In this document: positions 1 to 9,720 of the stretch, one piece after another
Layout: every line of letters starts with the position of its first letter
Position numbering within the stretch: position 1 is the first letter of the stretch
Origin: an uncultured bacterium
GTDB taxonomy: Bacteria; Babelota; Babeliae; Babelales; Babelaceae
Length of the DNA stretch: 44,103 nucleotides
Direction: 5' to 3'
Assembly: GCA_903831405.1 (NCBI GenBank)
Contig: CAIKXM010000040.1
Location: 1 to 44,103 of the forward strand
Notes under the pieces: generated by a model
Told to the model about the DNA's origin: nothing
The model's input: only the letters and a program-made list of their open reading frames with translations
Databases searched by the model: none
Program-made: the position numbers and the translations under genes

Positions 1-80
1 TATCGAGAAACCAGCTCCATAAAAACTACTTAAAAAAAATACTATACATATATCTTTTTTTAGAAAAAAGCCCTAAAGCT

Positions 81-2450
81 ATGAATACTGAAAATATTGT
101 TTTTTTTGATAGTATAGATCCACGTGATACAGCTCTGCACGGTGGCAAAGGTGCTTTTTTGGGCTTTTTAACCCAACATTGCTCAGCATACGCAACCATC
201 CCCTATGGCTTTGTTATAACCTCAAACGCTTATACGCAATTTTGCATAACTGCTAATATTCAAGAACTCATCAAAAGCACATATTCTCATGCAATTGCTG
301 CACGCTCAAACATGCATCAAGCAGAATTTCTTGCATACATCGAACATGCTGCACTTTTACTGCAACAAGCAATTATCAATACACCTGTTATACCCGCGCT
401 AGCAAGCGAAATATCTCAAGCATATAGAGAGCTATGCAAAAAAACTCATACAAAAACCATACAAGTAGCCGTGAGATCATCTGCACTCGTCGAAGACATG
501 CTGGGCAATTCATGCGCCGGTCAACATGCATCTTTTTTAAATATTTCTGGCGAAGCAGAAGTCTATCAAGCCTATATACAAGTTATTGCATCATTATTTA
601 CTCCACGCGCTTTTTTCTATTATCTTGAGCATGCATATACCCAGCAACAAATAGGCATGGCATGCTGTGTGCAAGCAATGGCTTGGCAAGATACAAGCGA
701 AACTGTTGTTAGTGGTGTTACCTTTACCATGCATCCCGAGACGGGCAACACTGACTGTATAACTATTTCTGCTGTTGCAGGATCAGGCGAGTCGCTTGTC
801 AGCGGTGAGCGAACACCAGCGCAATGGTACCTAAACAAGAAGCTCGCAAAAAATGGGAGTGGCATTGTGTCATCGAGCACTACCAGCAATAAACAATTAT
901 TACAGAATAGCGATATTACTATTATCGCACGCAGCGCACTGGGCATAGAACAAACATATCAAAACTTTTTTGCAAATACTCATGTACTTGATATTGAATG
1001 GGTGTACAGCCCCACACTACAAAAAGTATCTTGTGTACAAGTTCGCCCTGCATATAACAATACACACCATACAGCCAACACAAAAAATCAATATTCATAT
1101 GCAACCTATACGTTACAGCCTGCAAAAAAGCAAAGCAAAAAGCTATTGGGCGAAGGACAGGCTATTGGTCGCTGTATAGTATACGGCAAAGTTTTAAAAG
1201 TTAATTCTCTCAAACAACTACAAGATACTACTATTGATTTACGCGATTATTGTATTGTTACCCCTATGACCAATCCCGATTGGATACCCTATATTAGCAA
1301 GAGCTGTGCTCTCATTACCCTACAGGGTGGACGCACCTGCCATGCAGCAATTGTCAGTCGCGAGCGCGGTATCCCGGCAATTGTCGGCATTATGAATAGT
1401 GATCTATTACATGATGGCATGGTCGTAACCATCGATTGTTCGAGCGGTGAGCATGGCTATATTTGGGAAGGCAAGCTAGCATATACAAAGCAAGAGTACC
1501 AGGTAGATATAGCAAAAAAACCAGCAACCAAGCTCATGCTTATTCTCTCTGATCCAACACAGGCATGGTCTGCCGCAGCACTACCCTCTGATGGAGTAGG
1601 TTTAATGCGCCTGGAGTTTTTAATCTCACAAATTGGCGTGCACCCTTCATGTGTATATTCAAAAATACCTGATACTCTGAATAAAAAAATCTGCATCAAA
1701 GCTGGAATTAAAAATATTACAGAACTACGTGAATGGTACATTCAACAATTGGTAAATGGCATCGTTGCCATGAGCGGAGCATTTTATCCGCGCCCTGTTA
1801 TTGTGCGCTTTGGTGACTTCAAGAGCAATGAGTATCGATTGCTACTCGGTGGTGATATCTTTGAGCCCTGCGAAGAAAACCCCATGATCGGCTTGCGCGG
1901 TGCAGCTCGCTACCGCCACCCATTATTCAAAGAAGCCTTTGCCCTTGAGTGCGAAGCGATTCACCGGGTGCATGTCGAACATGGACTAAAAAATTGTCAC
2001 GTTATGGTGCCCTTTGTCCGTACCACGCAAGAAGCACGCGATGTACTGAATCTTATACAATCCTATGGACTCAATAAAGAAGCTTTGGGCCTACAGATCT
2101 ACATGATGGTGGAAGTACCATCAAATGTCATTAACTTTGCAGGCTTTGAGCCGCTCTTTGATGGGTTCTCTATTGGCTCTAACGACCTCACCCAGCTCGT
2201 TCTTGGTGTTGATCGTGATAGTGGTAGCATGGCTGATGCCTATGACGTGCGTGATACTGCCGTATGTACTATGATTGAGCAGGTCATTACCGCTGCTCAG
2301 CGAGCTGGCAAACCAATTGGTATTTGTGGACAGGCACCATCAGACTATCCCCAGTTTGCGATATGGCTCATTCAACTAGAGATAACCAGCATAGCAATGC
2401 AGCAAGACTCGATACTGCCATTCTTATCACGCTATTCTGCAAAAGAGTAA
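81..2450 (+). CDS. ppsA: Phosphoenolpyruvate synthase (pyruvate, water dikinase)
   Basis: This cytoplasmic enzyme converts pyruvate and ATP to phosphoenolpyruvate, AMP and phosphate, feeding gluconeogenesis. The 789 residues are close to the roughly 790 usual for the family. The N-terminal ATP-grasp part carries VAVRSSALVED. The swivelling phosphohistidine domain carries GGRTCHAAIVSRERGIPAIVG-type sequence with the catalytic His at residue 421. The C-terminal PEP/pyruvate barrel shows VRFGDFKSNEY, ENPMIGLRGAARY, SIGSNDLTQLVLGVDRD and GICGQAPSD, with the catalytic Cys at 749. All key residues are present, so it should be active. The ATG start has only a weak Shine-Dalgarno sequence. It appears monocistronic: 168 bp separate it from the next gene, and no clear terminator is visible. 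Confidence 0.95.
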   Translation: MNTENIVFFDSIDPRDTALHGGKGAFLGFLTQHCSAYATIPYGFVITSNAYTQFCITANIQELIKSTYSHAIAARSNMHQAEFLAYIEHAALLLQQAIINTPVIPALASEISQAYRELCKKTHTKTIQVAVRSSALVEDMLGNSCAGQHASFLNISGEAEVYQAYIQVIASLFTPRAFFYYLEHAYTQQQIGMACCVQAMAWQDTSETVVSGVTFTMHPETGNTDCITISAVAGSGESLVSGERTPAQWYLNKKLAKNGSGIVSSSTTSNKQLLQNSDITIIARSALGIEQTYQNFFANTHVLDIEWVYSPTLQKVSCVQVRPAYNNTHHTANTKNQYSYATYTLQPAKKQSKKLLGEGQAIGRCIVYGKVLKVNSLKQLQDTTIDLRDYCIVTPMTNPDWIPYISKSCALITLQGGRTCHAAIVSRERGIPAIVGIMNSDLLHDGMVVTIDCSSGEHGYIWEGKLAYTKQEYQVDIAKKPATKLMLILSDPTQAWSAAALPSDGVGLMRLEFLISQIGVHPSCVYSKIPDTLNKKICIKAGIKNITELREWYIQQLVNGIVAMSGAFYPRPVIVRFGDFKSNEYRLLLGGDIFEPCEENPMIGLRGAARYRHPLFKEAFALECEAIHRVHVEHGLKNCHVMVPFVRTTQEARDVLNLIQSYGLNKEALGLQIYMMVEVPSNVINFAGFEPLFDGFSIGSNDLTQLVLGVDRDSGSMADAYDVRDTAVCTMIEQVITAAQRAGKPIGICGQAPSDYPQFAIWLIQLEITSIAMQQDSILPFLSRYSAKE

Positions 2451-2618
2451 AAAATAGTATTATAAAAGAATAAATTAATAATTCTTCTCTACACGTAAAA
2501 TTGTCAAAGGTTGTCTCCCATAATTTTGCAATACACACACTTCTTGAACATATATTGTACAAAATATATATCTAAACAAAATATATCTAAATCTCTCTTC
2601 CCTAAATCGTGAGTTTTT

Positions 2619-5600
2619 ATGAACCTATCTTCGCCAAACAAATCGATACAAATTTTATTATTTTCTTGTATAACTATACTAGTTTTTTTCCCCACTCTAC
2701 ATGCTGGTTGTTTTGATTGTTGCCAAAGAGGACAATCGCACAGAGAATTAATACAAACTAGTCGCAAACAGCTTAAACAAGCACGCAGAGAATCAAAATT
2801 CTATACACAGACCCCACCAGTCGTTATCCACACACCACAACATATCAAAATAACAGGCAAAAGCATCAGTCGCACTTTTGCCTGTATGGCTATTGCTGGA
2901 TTGCTCATACAAGAAGCTCAGGGAGCAATACTCGATGGTAAGCTCGTACACCTATCAGAACAAACTGATCATTATCTTGACAACTACGAGCGAGTCGTAG
3001 AACAATATCCAAAAACGACAAAAAGTATAGAAGTTGGCGGCAGAATACTTGCTCAAACAGTATACGCAGTAATCAAAGCAAAAACCCCGTGGGCGGCAAT
3101 ACCTGGTGCAGGAATAGCTGTCGTAAATGAATGTAAAAGTGCCGCAATAAGTGAAGTTGTTGGAGATCGTCTTGACCCTGTTATTGAAGGAACAATTCAC
3201 GCCATGCTTCCTATCACAACGGCTCTTGATAGTGAAATAAGTGAAGAAGCTGCTGCACGATTAATCGGATTTAGTGGCGCCGCTACACTCAAAGCAGTTG
3301 GATTATCTAACTCTCTAAAAGCAATACGCAAGTATGATTTTAGTACATTTAGGACTCATGGGACCGTATTTAGAAGCGGTCCATACACAACCCCAACAGG
3401 CATATCAAAAAGTATTATCAAAAAAGAAGCACAGAATGCTTTCGAAAATTTACAAGAAAAAACCCTGCCTCCTCAATTCACCGCAGACTTTACCACAGCA
3501 GAAAGTGCAACCGAACAGGCAGTACGCAATGCTTTTGAGTCTGCAAAAAGAACAGCGCCAACATCAGAGCAAGACACAACAAAGCAATCATCAAGCAGCA
3601 ATCCTCCCAAAGCAGAAAAGCCACAAGCATCAGGAAATACTCCTCCCAAAGCAGAAAAGCCACCTCAAGCATCAAGCAATAAACCTCCTCAAGCAGAAAA
3701 ATCATCACAATCATCAGAGCAACAATATGATTTTACACGCCAATCACAATCATCAAGCAGCTCTCGAACAGAAAAACCACCTCAAGCAGAAAAGCCACAA
3801 TCATCAGGACCACAGTATGATTTTACCCGTCAAGCACATGACTATGCACAGCACCAAGCATATCAAGAATCAAAGGCTGACCCCCTTGGCCTACACACTC
3901 CACGTGCAACTCATGCAGAAAAACTATTCAGCCCATTAGGAGAAAACGTACACCTTGGCTTTACCGCCAATAATCATGGCTTTATGTTTAGTGTACATGT
4001 TGGCGGACCAGCGCCACAAGGGACTCCTGCACAGCAGTTTGGCTTTGCATCGCCAGGTCGTGCGTATGGACAGACTTCAGATAAAAATTACTACGAAGTA
4101 ATACGTCTCTTTGGCCAGTGTAGCGAGCTCGCGGACCATATAACTAAAAACAGAGAATTCTTTAACGCGAGGATAGCTCTTGCCAAACGCATTGGAGCTG
4201 CTCCTTTTCCTCAGGTTCCTGACTTAACAAAATGTGAGTCTCTTGAAAGTCCTATATACTATTATTTCAAAATAATTGATGCAAATAAAGCAGCCATTAC
4301 AGCATATCAAACATTTCTTGATGATTTTCAAAACAAAGAAGCAGAATTTCAAACACGCATGCAAGAATATAATTACAAAGTAAAAATGTACGACGATGCT
4401 CAAGAGATTATCAAGGGTACGCCACAACATAATGGTATACAATATAGTGCAGAATTTAATAACCCGACAGAGCAGTTTAAACAAGAGTTTGAAAAATTTT
4501 TACAAATAAGCCCAGAGGAATATTGCGCGCAGAAAGGTTGCACAGGTATAAACGAAGATATAAACAAAGCTAAAAAGATTGTCAAAGACCTACAAAAATA
4601 TATTGCAGACTTTCATAATCCCTATAAGCAGTTTACACAAGTGCTTGAACTTTTTTTACACAAAAGCCCACAGGAATATTGCGCGCATTCATGCGAAGAA
4701 ATACAAAATGCTACATGGTACTTGGTATTCGTTAGAGACTTTACGAAAAGAATACATATGCATAAAGTAAAAATGTATGATTACGCTCAAGCGGAGATCA
4801 AAGAGATAGAAGCATTAGCTAAAAAGATTCAAATCCCCTATCATGATCAACTAAAAAAAGCACTAGACCTCTTTTTACACAAGAGCCCAGAGGAATATTA
4901 CGTGCAATCACCTGAAGATATAAAAAAAGCCCTACACTATTTGGCAGACGCCAAAGTATCTATTGAACGACAAATAGCAATTGAACGACATCAACAAGGT
5001 GTAAGATTCTCTTTGAATAACGGTGCTCGAGAGATCATCAAAGAGATAGAAGCGTTACATAAAAAAGTTCATATCCCCTATGATGATCAGCTACAAAAAA
5101 CACTAGCCATTTTTCTGCAAGAAAGCGCAGAGCAATACAGTACACATTCATTGCACGATTTAAACAAAGCCATACAGTATTTGGCAGAAACCAAAGGATC
5201 TATGGAACAACAGCTACGTGAAAAAAATGAAAAAATGAAAATGCATGACTATGCTCAAGCAATTATCAAAGATATCAAAGGATACATTGAAAAACACCAT
5301 AACCCCTATGATCAACTACAACAATCACTGGATCTTTTTTTACACACAAGCCCAGAGGAATATTGTGCCCATTCACGCGAAGACATACAAAAAGCAGGGC
5401 GTTATCTGGCAGACATTCAAAAAGCTATGTTACAAGTGCGCGTTGATAGAAGTGATTTCTCACAATTTTTACCACGTAATATAACAATAATGGCGATTGG
5501 ACAAATTTCAGAGCGGAAGATGAGCGAACATTTTCTTGAATTTTTTAGAGCAAATACCCTATCAATTCTTACTGCACGCACAATTGTGATAGAAATCTTC

Positions 5601-6551
5601 AACGGGAACTTTGATGAATCAATAAAACGACAAGCTCACGTTGTTCTAATAGATCTTGATAATCAAATAATGTCACCACCACAACTGGCGAACTCTCTGG
5701 CGCGCTTGATAAAAGCAGCCTTGCATACCCCTGGTGATTATGACTACCTGTTTTCACGCCTCGATGAACTTGCATCTGGATTGTTAAAGGCAGCGTCTAT
5801 TGGTCAATTACCTCTTCTTGATAAGCTTACTCGTACGCATTTTGTATGCACCGCAAAAGGTATCTGTGGAGTCACTGATGCAAACTTGGTTCCTGGCATA
5901 GCGGTTACCAAAAGTGATATCGAACAAGCGCATGAGAGCTTTGTCGGCAGCAACTATCCTATTACTACTGCTCAAGATATACTCGAGCTTATTCGACCAA
6001 AAGGCAGGTATATCGGCTCCCCTTATATATGCACACAAGACGAAGAAAAAGAAATATGTCCACAAGAAACTCCCCAAAGCGCGCAAGCTGCACGATTAAC
6101 AAGTCCAATCGCCTGCACATCACAGGGCACCTGTGGCATTGTTGACGACTCGTGCGAGTTACAAATTTGCGACGAAACTATGATCATTCGAGAGCTCCAT
6201 GCTGATGAAGCAAAGGCAGTAAGAATATTTAAGCTATTAGCTAAAGACCACACTATCCACAAAGCTCATCATCCATTAACCGGGCTTGATTATGAACGGA
6301 TTATTTTATCTGACAAGACTAAGATTACGCTCTATCGTCAATCACGCACCGGCGAACCGGTAATAACCATAACGCATATACCATCATGGATTGTGAACAC
6401 CAACATAGAATTGCATTTTACTGCACAAACAGCAGATCCAGATGCAGATACAAGATCAATAGAGGCCCTGGAAAAAGAATTCTATGATGAATTAACAAAG
6501 TTATCTGACGAAGAGAGAGATGCGGTATTTGATTTATATGAAAAACTGTAA
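2619..6551 (+). CDS. Very large secreted helical repeat protein, function unknown
   Basis: I recognise no family for this 1310-residue protein. Residues 1-29 form a signal peptide ending near TLHAG, followed by a Cys pair (CFDCC). A hydrophobic Gly/Ala-rich stretch lies at about 85-180. A low-complexity segment at about 324-404 repeats Pro-Gln-Ala-Glu-Lys and Ser units. A predicted helical region at about 584-940 contains five degenerate units of 52-80 residues, each with an LFLHKSPEEYCAHS-like core (starting at residues 631, 683, 756, 836 and 911). The C-terminal third has two related CTAKGICG / CTSQGTCG segments, and then a module containing HPLTGLDYERIIL. Its first 16 residues closely resemble those of the next gene, so both probably use the same export route. 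A role as a surface or host-directed protein is inference. Confidence 0.85.
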   Translation: MNLSSPNKSIQILLFSCITILVFFPTLHAGCFDCCQRGQSHRELIQTSRKQLKQARRESKFYTQTPPVVIHTPQHIKITGKSISRTFACMAIAGLLIQEAQGAILDGKLVHLSEQTDHYLDNYERVVEQYPKTTKSIEVGGRILAQTVYAVIKAKTPWAAIPGAGIAVVNECKSAAISEVVGDRLDPVIEGTIHAMLPITTALDSEISEEAAARLIGFSGAATLKAVGLSNSLKAIRKYDFSTFRTHGTVFRSGPYTTPTGISKSIIKKEAQNAFENLQEKTLPPQFTADFTTAESATEQAVRNAFESAKRTAPTSEQDTTKQSSSSNPPKAEKPQASGNTPPKAEKPPQASSNKPPQAEKSSQSSEQQYDFTRQSQSSSSSRTEKPPQAEKPQSSGPQYDFTRQAHDYAQHQAYQESKADPLGLHTPRATHAEKLFSPLGENVHLGFTANNHGFMFSVHVGGPAPQGTPAQQFGFASPGRAYGQTSDKNYYEVIRLFGQCSELADHITKNREFFNARIALAKRIGAAPFPQVPDLTKCESLESPIYYYFKIIDANKAAITAYQTFLDDFQNKEAEFQTRMQEYNYKVKMYDDAQEIIKGTPQHNGIQYSAEFNNPTEQFKQEFEKFLQISPEEYCAQKGCTGINEDINKAKKIVKDLQKYIADFHNPYKQFTQVLELFLHKSPQEYCAHSCEEIQNATWYLVFVRDFTKRIHMHKVKMYDYAQAEIKEIEALAKKIQIPYHDQLKKALDLFLHKSPEEYYVQSPEDIKKALHYLADAKVSIERQIAIERHQQGVRFSLNNGAREIIKEIEALHKKVHIPYDDQLQKTLAIFLQESAEQYSTHSLHDLNKAIQYLAETKGSMEQQLREKNEKMKMHDYAQAIIKDIKGYIEKHHNPYDQLQQSLDLFLHTSPEEYCAHSREDIQKAGRYLADIQKAMLQVRVDRSDFSQFLPRNITIMAIGQISERKMSEHFLEFFRANTLSILTARTIVIEIFNGNFDESIKRQAHVVLIDLDNQIMSPPQLANSLARLIKAALHTPGDYDYLFSRLDELASGLLKAASIGQLPLLDKLTRTHFVCTAKGICGVTDANLVPGIAVTKSDIEQAHESFVGSNYPITTAQDILELIRPKGRYIGSPYICTQDEEKEICPQETPQSAQAARLTSPIACTSQGTCGIVDDSCELQICDETMIIRELHADEAKAVRIFKLLAKDHTIHKAHHPLTGLDYERIILSDKTKITLYRQSRTGEPVITITHIPSWIVNTNIELHFTAQTADPDADTRSIEALEKEFYDELTKLSDEERDAVFDLYEKL

Positions 6552-6587
6552 GTAATACGTAAATAATTTTAGAAAGCAGAAATTTTT

Positions 6588-7748
6588 ATGAACCTGAATT
6601 CACGAAGCAAAACAATACAAATTCTACTATTTTCTTTGATAGCATGTATAGCTTCTATTGACACTATGTATGCTGATTGCTTTAATTCTGCACAAGCACA
6701 AGAAAAAGCATCATCAATAACAACACACTATAGTTTTGCTGCTGATGCATTCTATTGCATGGACCAGGTAAGTGAAGCTATTCCAAAATGGTTTTTGATG
6801 CCCGACTACCTACACTATTGGCACGAACAATATGGAATAACAGAGATAGATAGAGAATATTTGCAACAATATACAGCAATACGAAAAAAATACATTACCA
6901 TACATGACGAACATCCAGACATTACTATACAAACTATTGCAGAAGCATCCGAAGGACTTTTTGCCTCAGCACCAGATTTTATTGACGACCCAATCGCTTG
7001 TGCTTTTTTCTCTTCTGACACTATCCACGAAGCTTGTACAAAGCTCATACCTATTCTTACCCAAGAAGAACAACTGTTTATATGCAATTTTTATGCACAC
7101 TTCAACTCAAATTTAGAAAAAACATTAGACTCGTATACATCTGAAATTATGCAAACACATGTACAAAAACAAAATGAATTTTTGAATACCCAAACGATAC
7201 GAGATCACTTAGAAAATATACGAAACTTTTATAATTCTACCCCATACCAGTATCAAGCACACATTGTATGGCGACCAACTGGAAGAGGTTTTTGTGCTAC
7301 GATCTATGACTCTCATATTATTATTCAACTATCTCCAGACATGTTGCCCATGAGCCAAAAATTATTCATGATCTATAGTGGCGTTTGTATACATGAGGCA
7401 ACGCATGGATTCTCTGCTCGCGCACCGCAAGAACAAAAGAAAGCTCTTACGCAAGCATTTATTACTGTTACAGGGGAACTTGTTGATATACAAACCGCTG
7501 CTCCCTATGGATTGTCGACTTTTATCGAAGAACCGCTTGTACAAATTCTCTCTCAAGCATTGTTATACAAAAAACAGTATCCACAATACTTTGATTTGGA
7601 TTGTGGCGCATACAGTCATCCACTGGTTAGATGCTATTTGCCGTACATTGAAGAATATTTTTGTTCTAACAAAAGTATAGATACCAACTTGATGCAAAAA
7701 CTTGCACAAGCGTATATTGCTTTTATAAACCAACAGAACACAAAGTAA
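6588..7748 (+). CDS. Secreted protein with HEATH zinc-metallopeptidase motif
   Basis: This 386-residue protein begins with a signal peptide (cleavage near MYA-DC). Residues 269-273 read His-Glu-Ala-Thr-His in the context VCIHEATHGFSAR, matching the HExxH zinc-binding motif of zincin peptidases. A possible third ligand is Glu297 (in VTGELVD), 24 residues after the second His, as in gluzincins, but the glutamates near 316 are alternatives. The preceding region (QAHIVWRPTGRGFCATIYD, then a beta-strand before the motif helix) fits a small metallopeptidase domain. The gene lies 36 bp downstream of the 1310-residue secreted protein and shares its leader (MNL-S-K-IQILLFS pattern), so the two are probably co-expressed. 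Substrate unknown. Peptidase activity is inferred from one motif. Confidence 0.75.
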   Translation: MNLNSRSKTIQILLFSLIACIASIDTMYADCFNSAQAQEKASSITTHYSFAADAFYCMDQVSEAIPKWFLMPDYLHYWHEQYGITEIDREYLQQYTAIRKKYITIHDEHPDITIQTIAEASEGLFASAPDFIDDPIACAFFSSDTIHEACTKLIPILTQEEQLFICNFYAHFNSNLEKTLDSYTSEIMQTHVQKQNEFLNTQTIRDHLENIRNFYNSTPYQYQAHIVWRPTGRGFCATIYDSHIIIQLSPDMLPMSQKLFMIYSGVCIHEATHGFSARAPQEQKKALTQAFITVTGELVDIQTAAPYGLSTFIEEPLVQILSQALLYKKQYPQYFDLDCGAYSHPLVRCYLPYIEEYFCSNKSIDTNLMQKLAQAYIAFINQQNTK

Positions 7749-7872
7749 TTTTTTGGATAGTAAAAATAATAAAGATATACTAAGACTCACGATGGAATAT
7801 CTTTGACCAGACGGGTCTTACAATTATTTATTATTTTTTTATTTTTTAAAAAAAGCAGGAGTCTATTTTTTT

Positions 7873-8610
7873 ATGAATAAGCGATTATTAGCTGTTGGCA
7901 TAGTACTATTTGCAAGCATGATATCTAAAGCTCTCTATACAATGGAACAGCAAGAAAATTATTATACTTTGCCCGTGTGTCAATGCAAAAAATTCACTAT
8001 TTTTGAACCAGACTATTCTGCGGCACACCTACTACGCATACATAACACTATATATAGAGCTCTTGCACGCTACACGCCACAAGACATGCTGTATTGGTTC
8101 GATGGTTGCATTGAAGACTTTGAAGTCACTCCTAGCATGCGCATGATACAAAAAAGCGCTGCTCAAAAATTTAATGACTTTAAAGGTCTGTATGACGAAT
8201 TAGTAGCTACAGGTGCAATAACTTCTTCGCCACATGACACGGTATTGGCATGCGCAATTAAAATGCATAATGAAGTAGGCTTAGAAATGACTCTCGCTAT
8301 TATCAATGCGGTAGGCATGCATTATAAAAATATCATTGGCGATGGATTATTGCATTTGGCGGTTCGTGCGCACAACCAAGAGATTATTTGTTGGCTATTG
8401 CAACAAGCTCGTAGGCAAAAAATAACCAATTTTATTGCCATGCGAAATAATAACCATCAAACAGCTCTTGGCATTGCCTACGAGATAGATGATGAGAATA
8501 TTATACGATTATTAATTGAGGATAGTGGCGTACATATTGCACCGCTTGCCCATGCGCCAAGCGTTTCGCGCGAAACTTTAAAAGAAAGAATTTTTGAAGA
8601 GCTTTCTTAA
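7873..8610 (+). CDS. Secreted ankyrin-type protein, paralogue 1 of 3
   Basis: This 245-residue protein has a signal peptide (about residues 1-24, ending KALYT-MEQQ). A C-terminal ankyrin-like region has one unit with GLLHLAVRAHNQEIICWLL and a second with NHQTALGIAYEIDDENIIRLL. The middle part (about 50-140) is helical and unrecognised. It is the first of three consecutive paralogues in the same orientation with the same architecture. Ankyrin-repeat proteins of intracellular bacteria often bind host proteins, so an effector role is possible but is inference. A weak TTGACC...TATTTA promoter may lie at 7803-7830, and an AGGAG Shine-Dalgarno sequence lies about 12 bp before the ATG. Confidence 0.82.
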   Translation: MNKRLLAVGIVLFASMISKALYTMEQQENYYTLPVCQCKKFTIFEPDYSAAHLLRIHNTIYRALARYTPQDMLYWFDGCIEDFEVTPSMRMIQKSAAQKFNDFKGLYDELVATGAITSSPHDTVLACAIKMHNEVGLEMTLAIINAVGMHYKNIIGDGLLHLAVRAHNQEIICWLLQQARRQKITNFIAMRNNNHQTALGIAYEIDDENIIRLLIEDSGVHIAPLAHAPSVSRETLKERIFEELS

Positions 8611-8798
8611 ATACAGCTATATGATGATGAATGTATAGTTCTTTCTCTTGCACATACTGCTTGTAATAATTGTATTAATGCAAAGCCAGCTTCGAATAAT
8701 TTTTATCTGCATAAAAAAAATTGTATCTGTTGCGTGTTTGAACGGTATTAGATTATCGTTTTTACTAAGATACAGTTTTTATCTGCAGGAGAAAAAAC

Positions 8799-9518
8799 AT
8801 GAAGATTCACTGTTTGTGTCACCTTGATAGTATCGTACTACTAAACATTGTCTTAGTTATATGCAATTTTTGTGCACTGAATCATGCTATGGAGCAACAA
8901 ACTTCACATGATACTTCACATCCTAGCTCTGTGCAGCACACTACTATTGCGCAAACAGTCAAAGTTCTTACCGTTGAACAATGTAGAACAGCAACATATA
9001 GATATGCTTTGGGACTTCCTCTTGAACGTGCAGAATATTTTTTAAAACATTTTTGCATGAACAAAGCTTTTTTATTACAAGACATCTTTGCGGTTATCAA
9101 AAAAATTATTACATTGGGACGACGCGATAAAGCTCAGTATGCAGCACAATTTGGGTGGGCTCGTACGGTACTTGATTGGGCAATTATACTAGGTCCTGAT
9201 GGACTGCCTATAGCTCAACAGCTGATTGATGGAGCAGGTCTGCGATATATGGTATCACTGCACTTAGATGCACAAGGCGATGATGTATTGCATCTGGCAG
9301 TTTATGCACATAATAAAGATCTTGTTTGCTGGTTGATTCAAGAGAGTAAAAAAATGTATCTAGATAAACCATTTCTTTTTAATGTTTTTGTTAATAGAAG
9401 AAATATGTCTGGATATACGGCGCTTGGAGTGGCGCAACAGATTTGCCGAGACCCTTCTGATAGTTTTTTTCAAATAAATGAAGAGATCATAGACATTTTA
9501 ATGGCGGTATCACAATAA
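8799..9518 (+). CDS. Secreted ankyrin-type protein, paralogue 2 of 3
   Basis: This 239-residue protein has a signal peptide ending ALNHA-MEQQ and a clear AGGAG ribosome-binding site before the ATG. The middle holds LPLERAEYFLKHF and a TVLDWAIILG helix. The C-terminal half has an ankyrin-type unit, DDVLHLAVYAHNKDLVCWLI, and a second unit, SGYTALGVAQQI. It is most similar to the following gene: LDWA, GAGLRYM and LHLAV..AHN correspond in order. The three genes are separated by about 190-200 bp each, with a promoter visible before the third, so they are probably transcribed separately. Binding partners are unknown. Confidence 0.82.
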   Translation: MKIHCLCHLDSIVLLNIVLVICNFCALNHAMEQQTSHDTSHPSSVQHTTIAQTVKVLTVEQCRTATYRYALGLPLERAEYFLKHFCMNKAFLLQDIFAVIKKIITLGRRDKAQYAAQFGWARTVLDWAIILGPDGLPIAQQLIDGAGLRYMVSLHLDAQGDDVLHLAVYAHNKDLVCWLIQESKKMYLDKPFLFNVFVNRRNMSGYTALGVAQQICRDPSDSFFQINEEIIDILMAVSQ

Positions 9519-9630
9519 GATGGGTATATATAGGCGGGCATTACTGCATATTGAAAAAGTCTCTTGTGATACACCCATACAAAAAAGTAAAAACTAATAA
9601 AAATTTTTGAACAATTTTTGAATAGTTTTT

Positions 9631-9659
9631 CTGATAAAAGCTTTTATCTATTGTATGCT
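9631..9659 (+). promoter_or_regulatory. Sigma-70-type promoter for third ankyrin paralogue
   Basis: CTGATA (9631-9636) is separated by 17 bp from TATGCT (9654-9659), about 60 bp before the start codon at 9721. The spacing is ideal. The same pattern (CTGACA, 17 bp, TATACT) precedes gyrA. Confidence 0.55.
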
Positions 9660-9720
9660 GTAATTCCACTTGATTGTTGTTGCTTTAATTGGTGTTTTAT
9701 AAAAAAGTAGGAAAAAATTT

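Noticed and set aside
3334-3939. 201-codon plus-strand open frame rich in Gln, Lys and His
   Set aside because: It lies inside the low-complexity Pro/Gln/Ser region of the 1310-residue gene in another frame. Its composition is explained by codon repeats of that gene, and it has no ribosome-binding site.
7771-7823. Possible riboswitch or terminator upstream of the first ankyrin gene
   Set aside because: AAAGATAT and ATATCTTT can pair and AAGAC/GTCTT may pair nearby, but the stems are AT-rich and conflict with each other. No known riboswitch core is visible.
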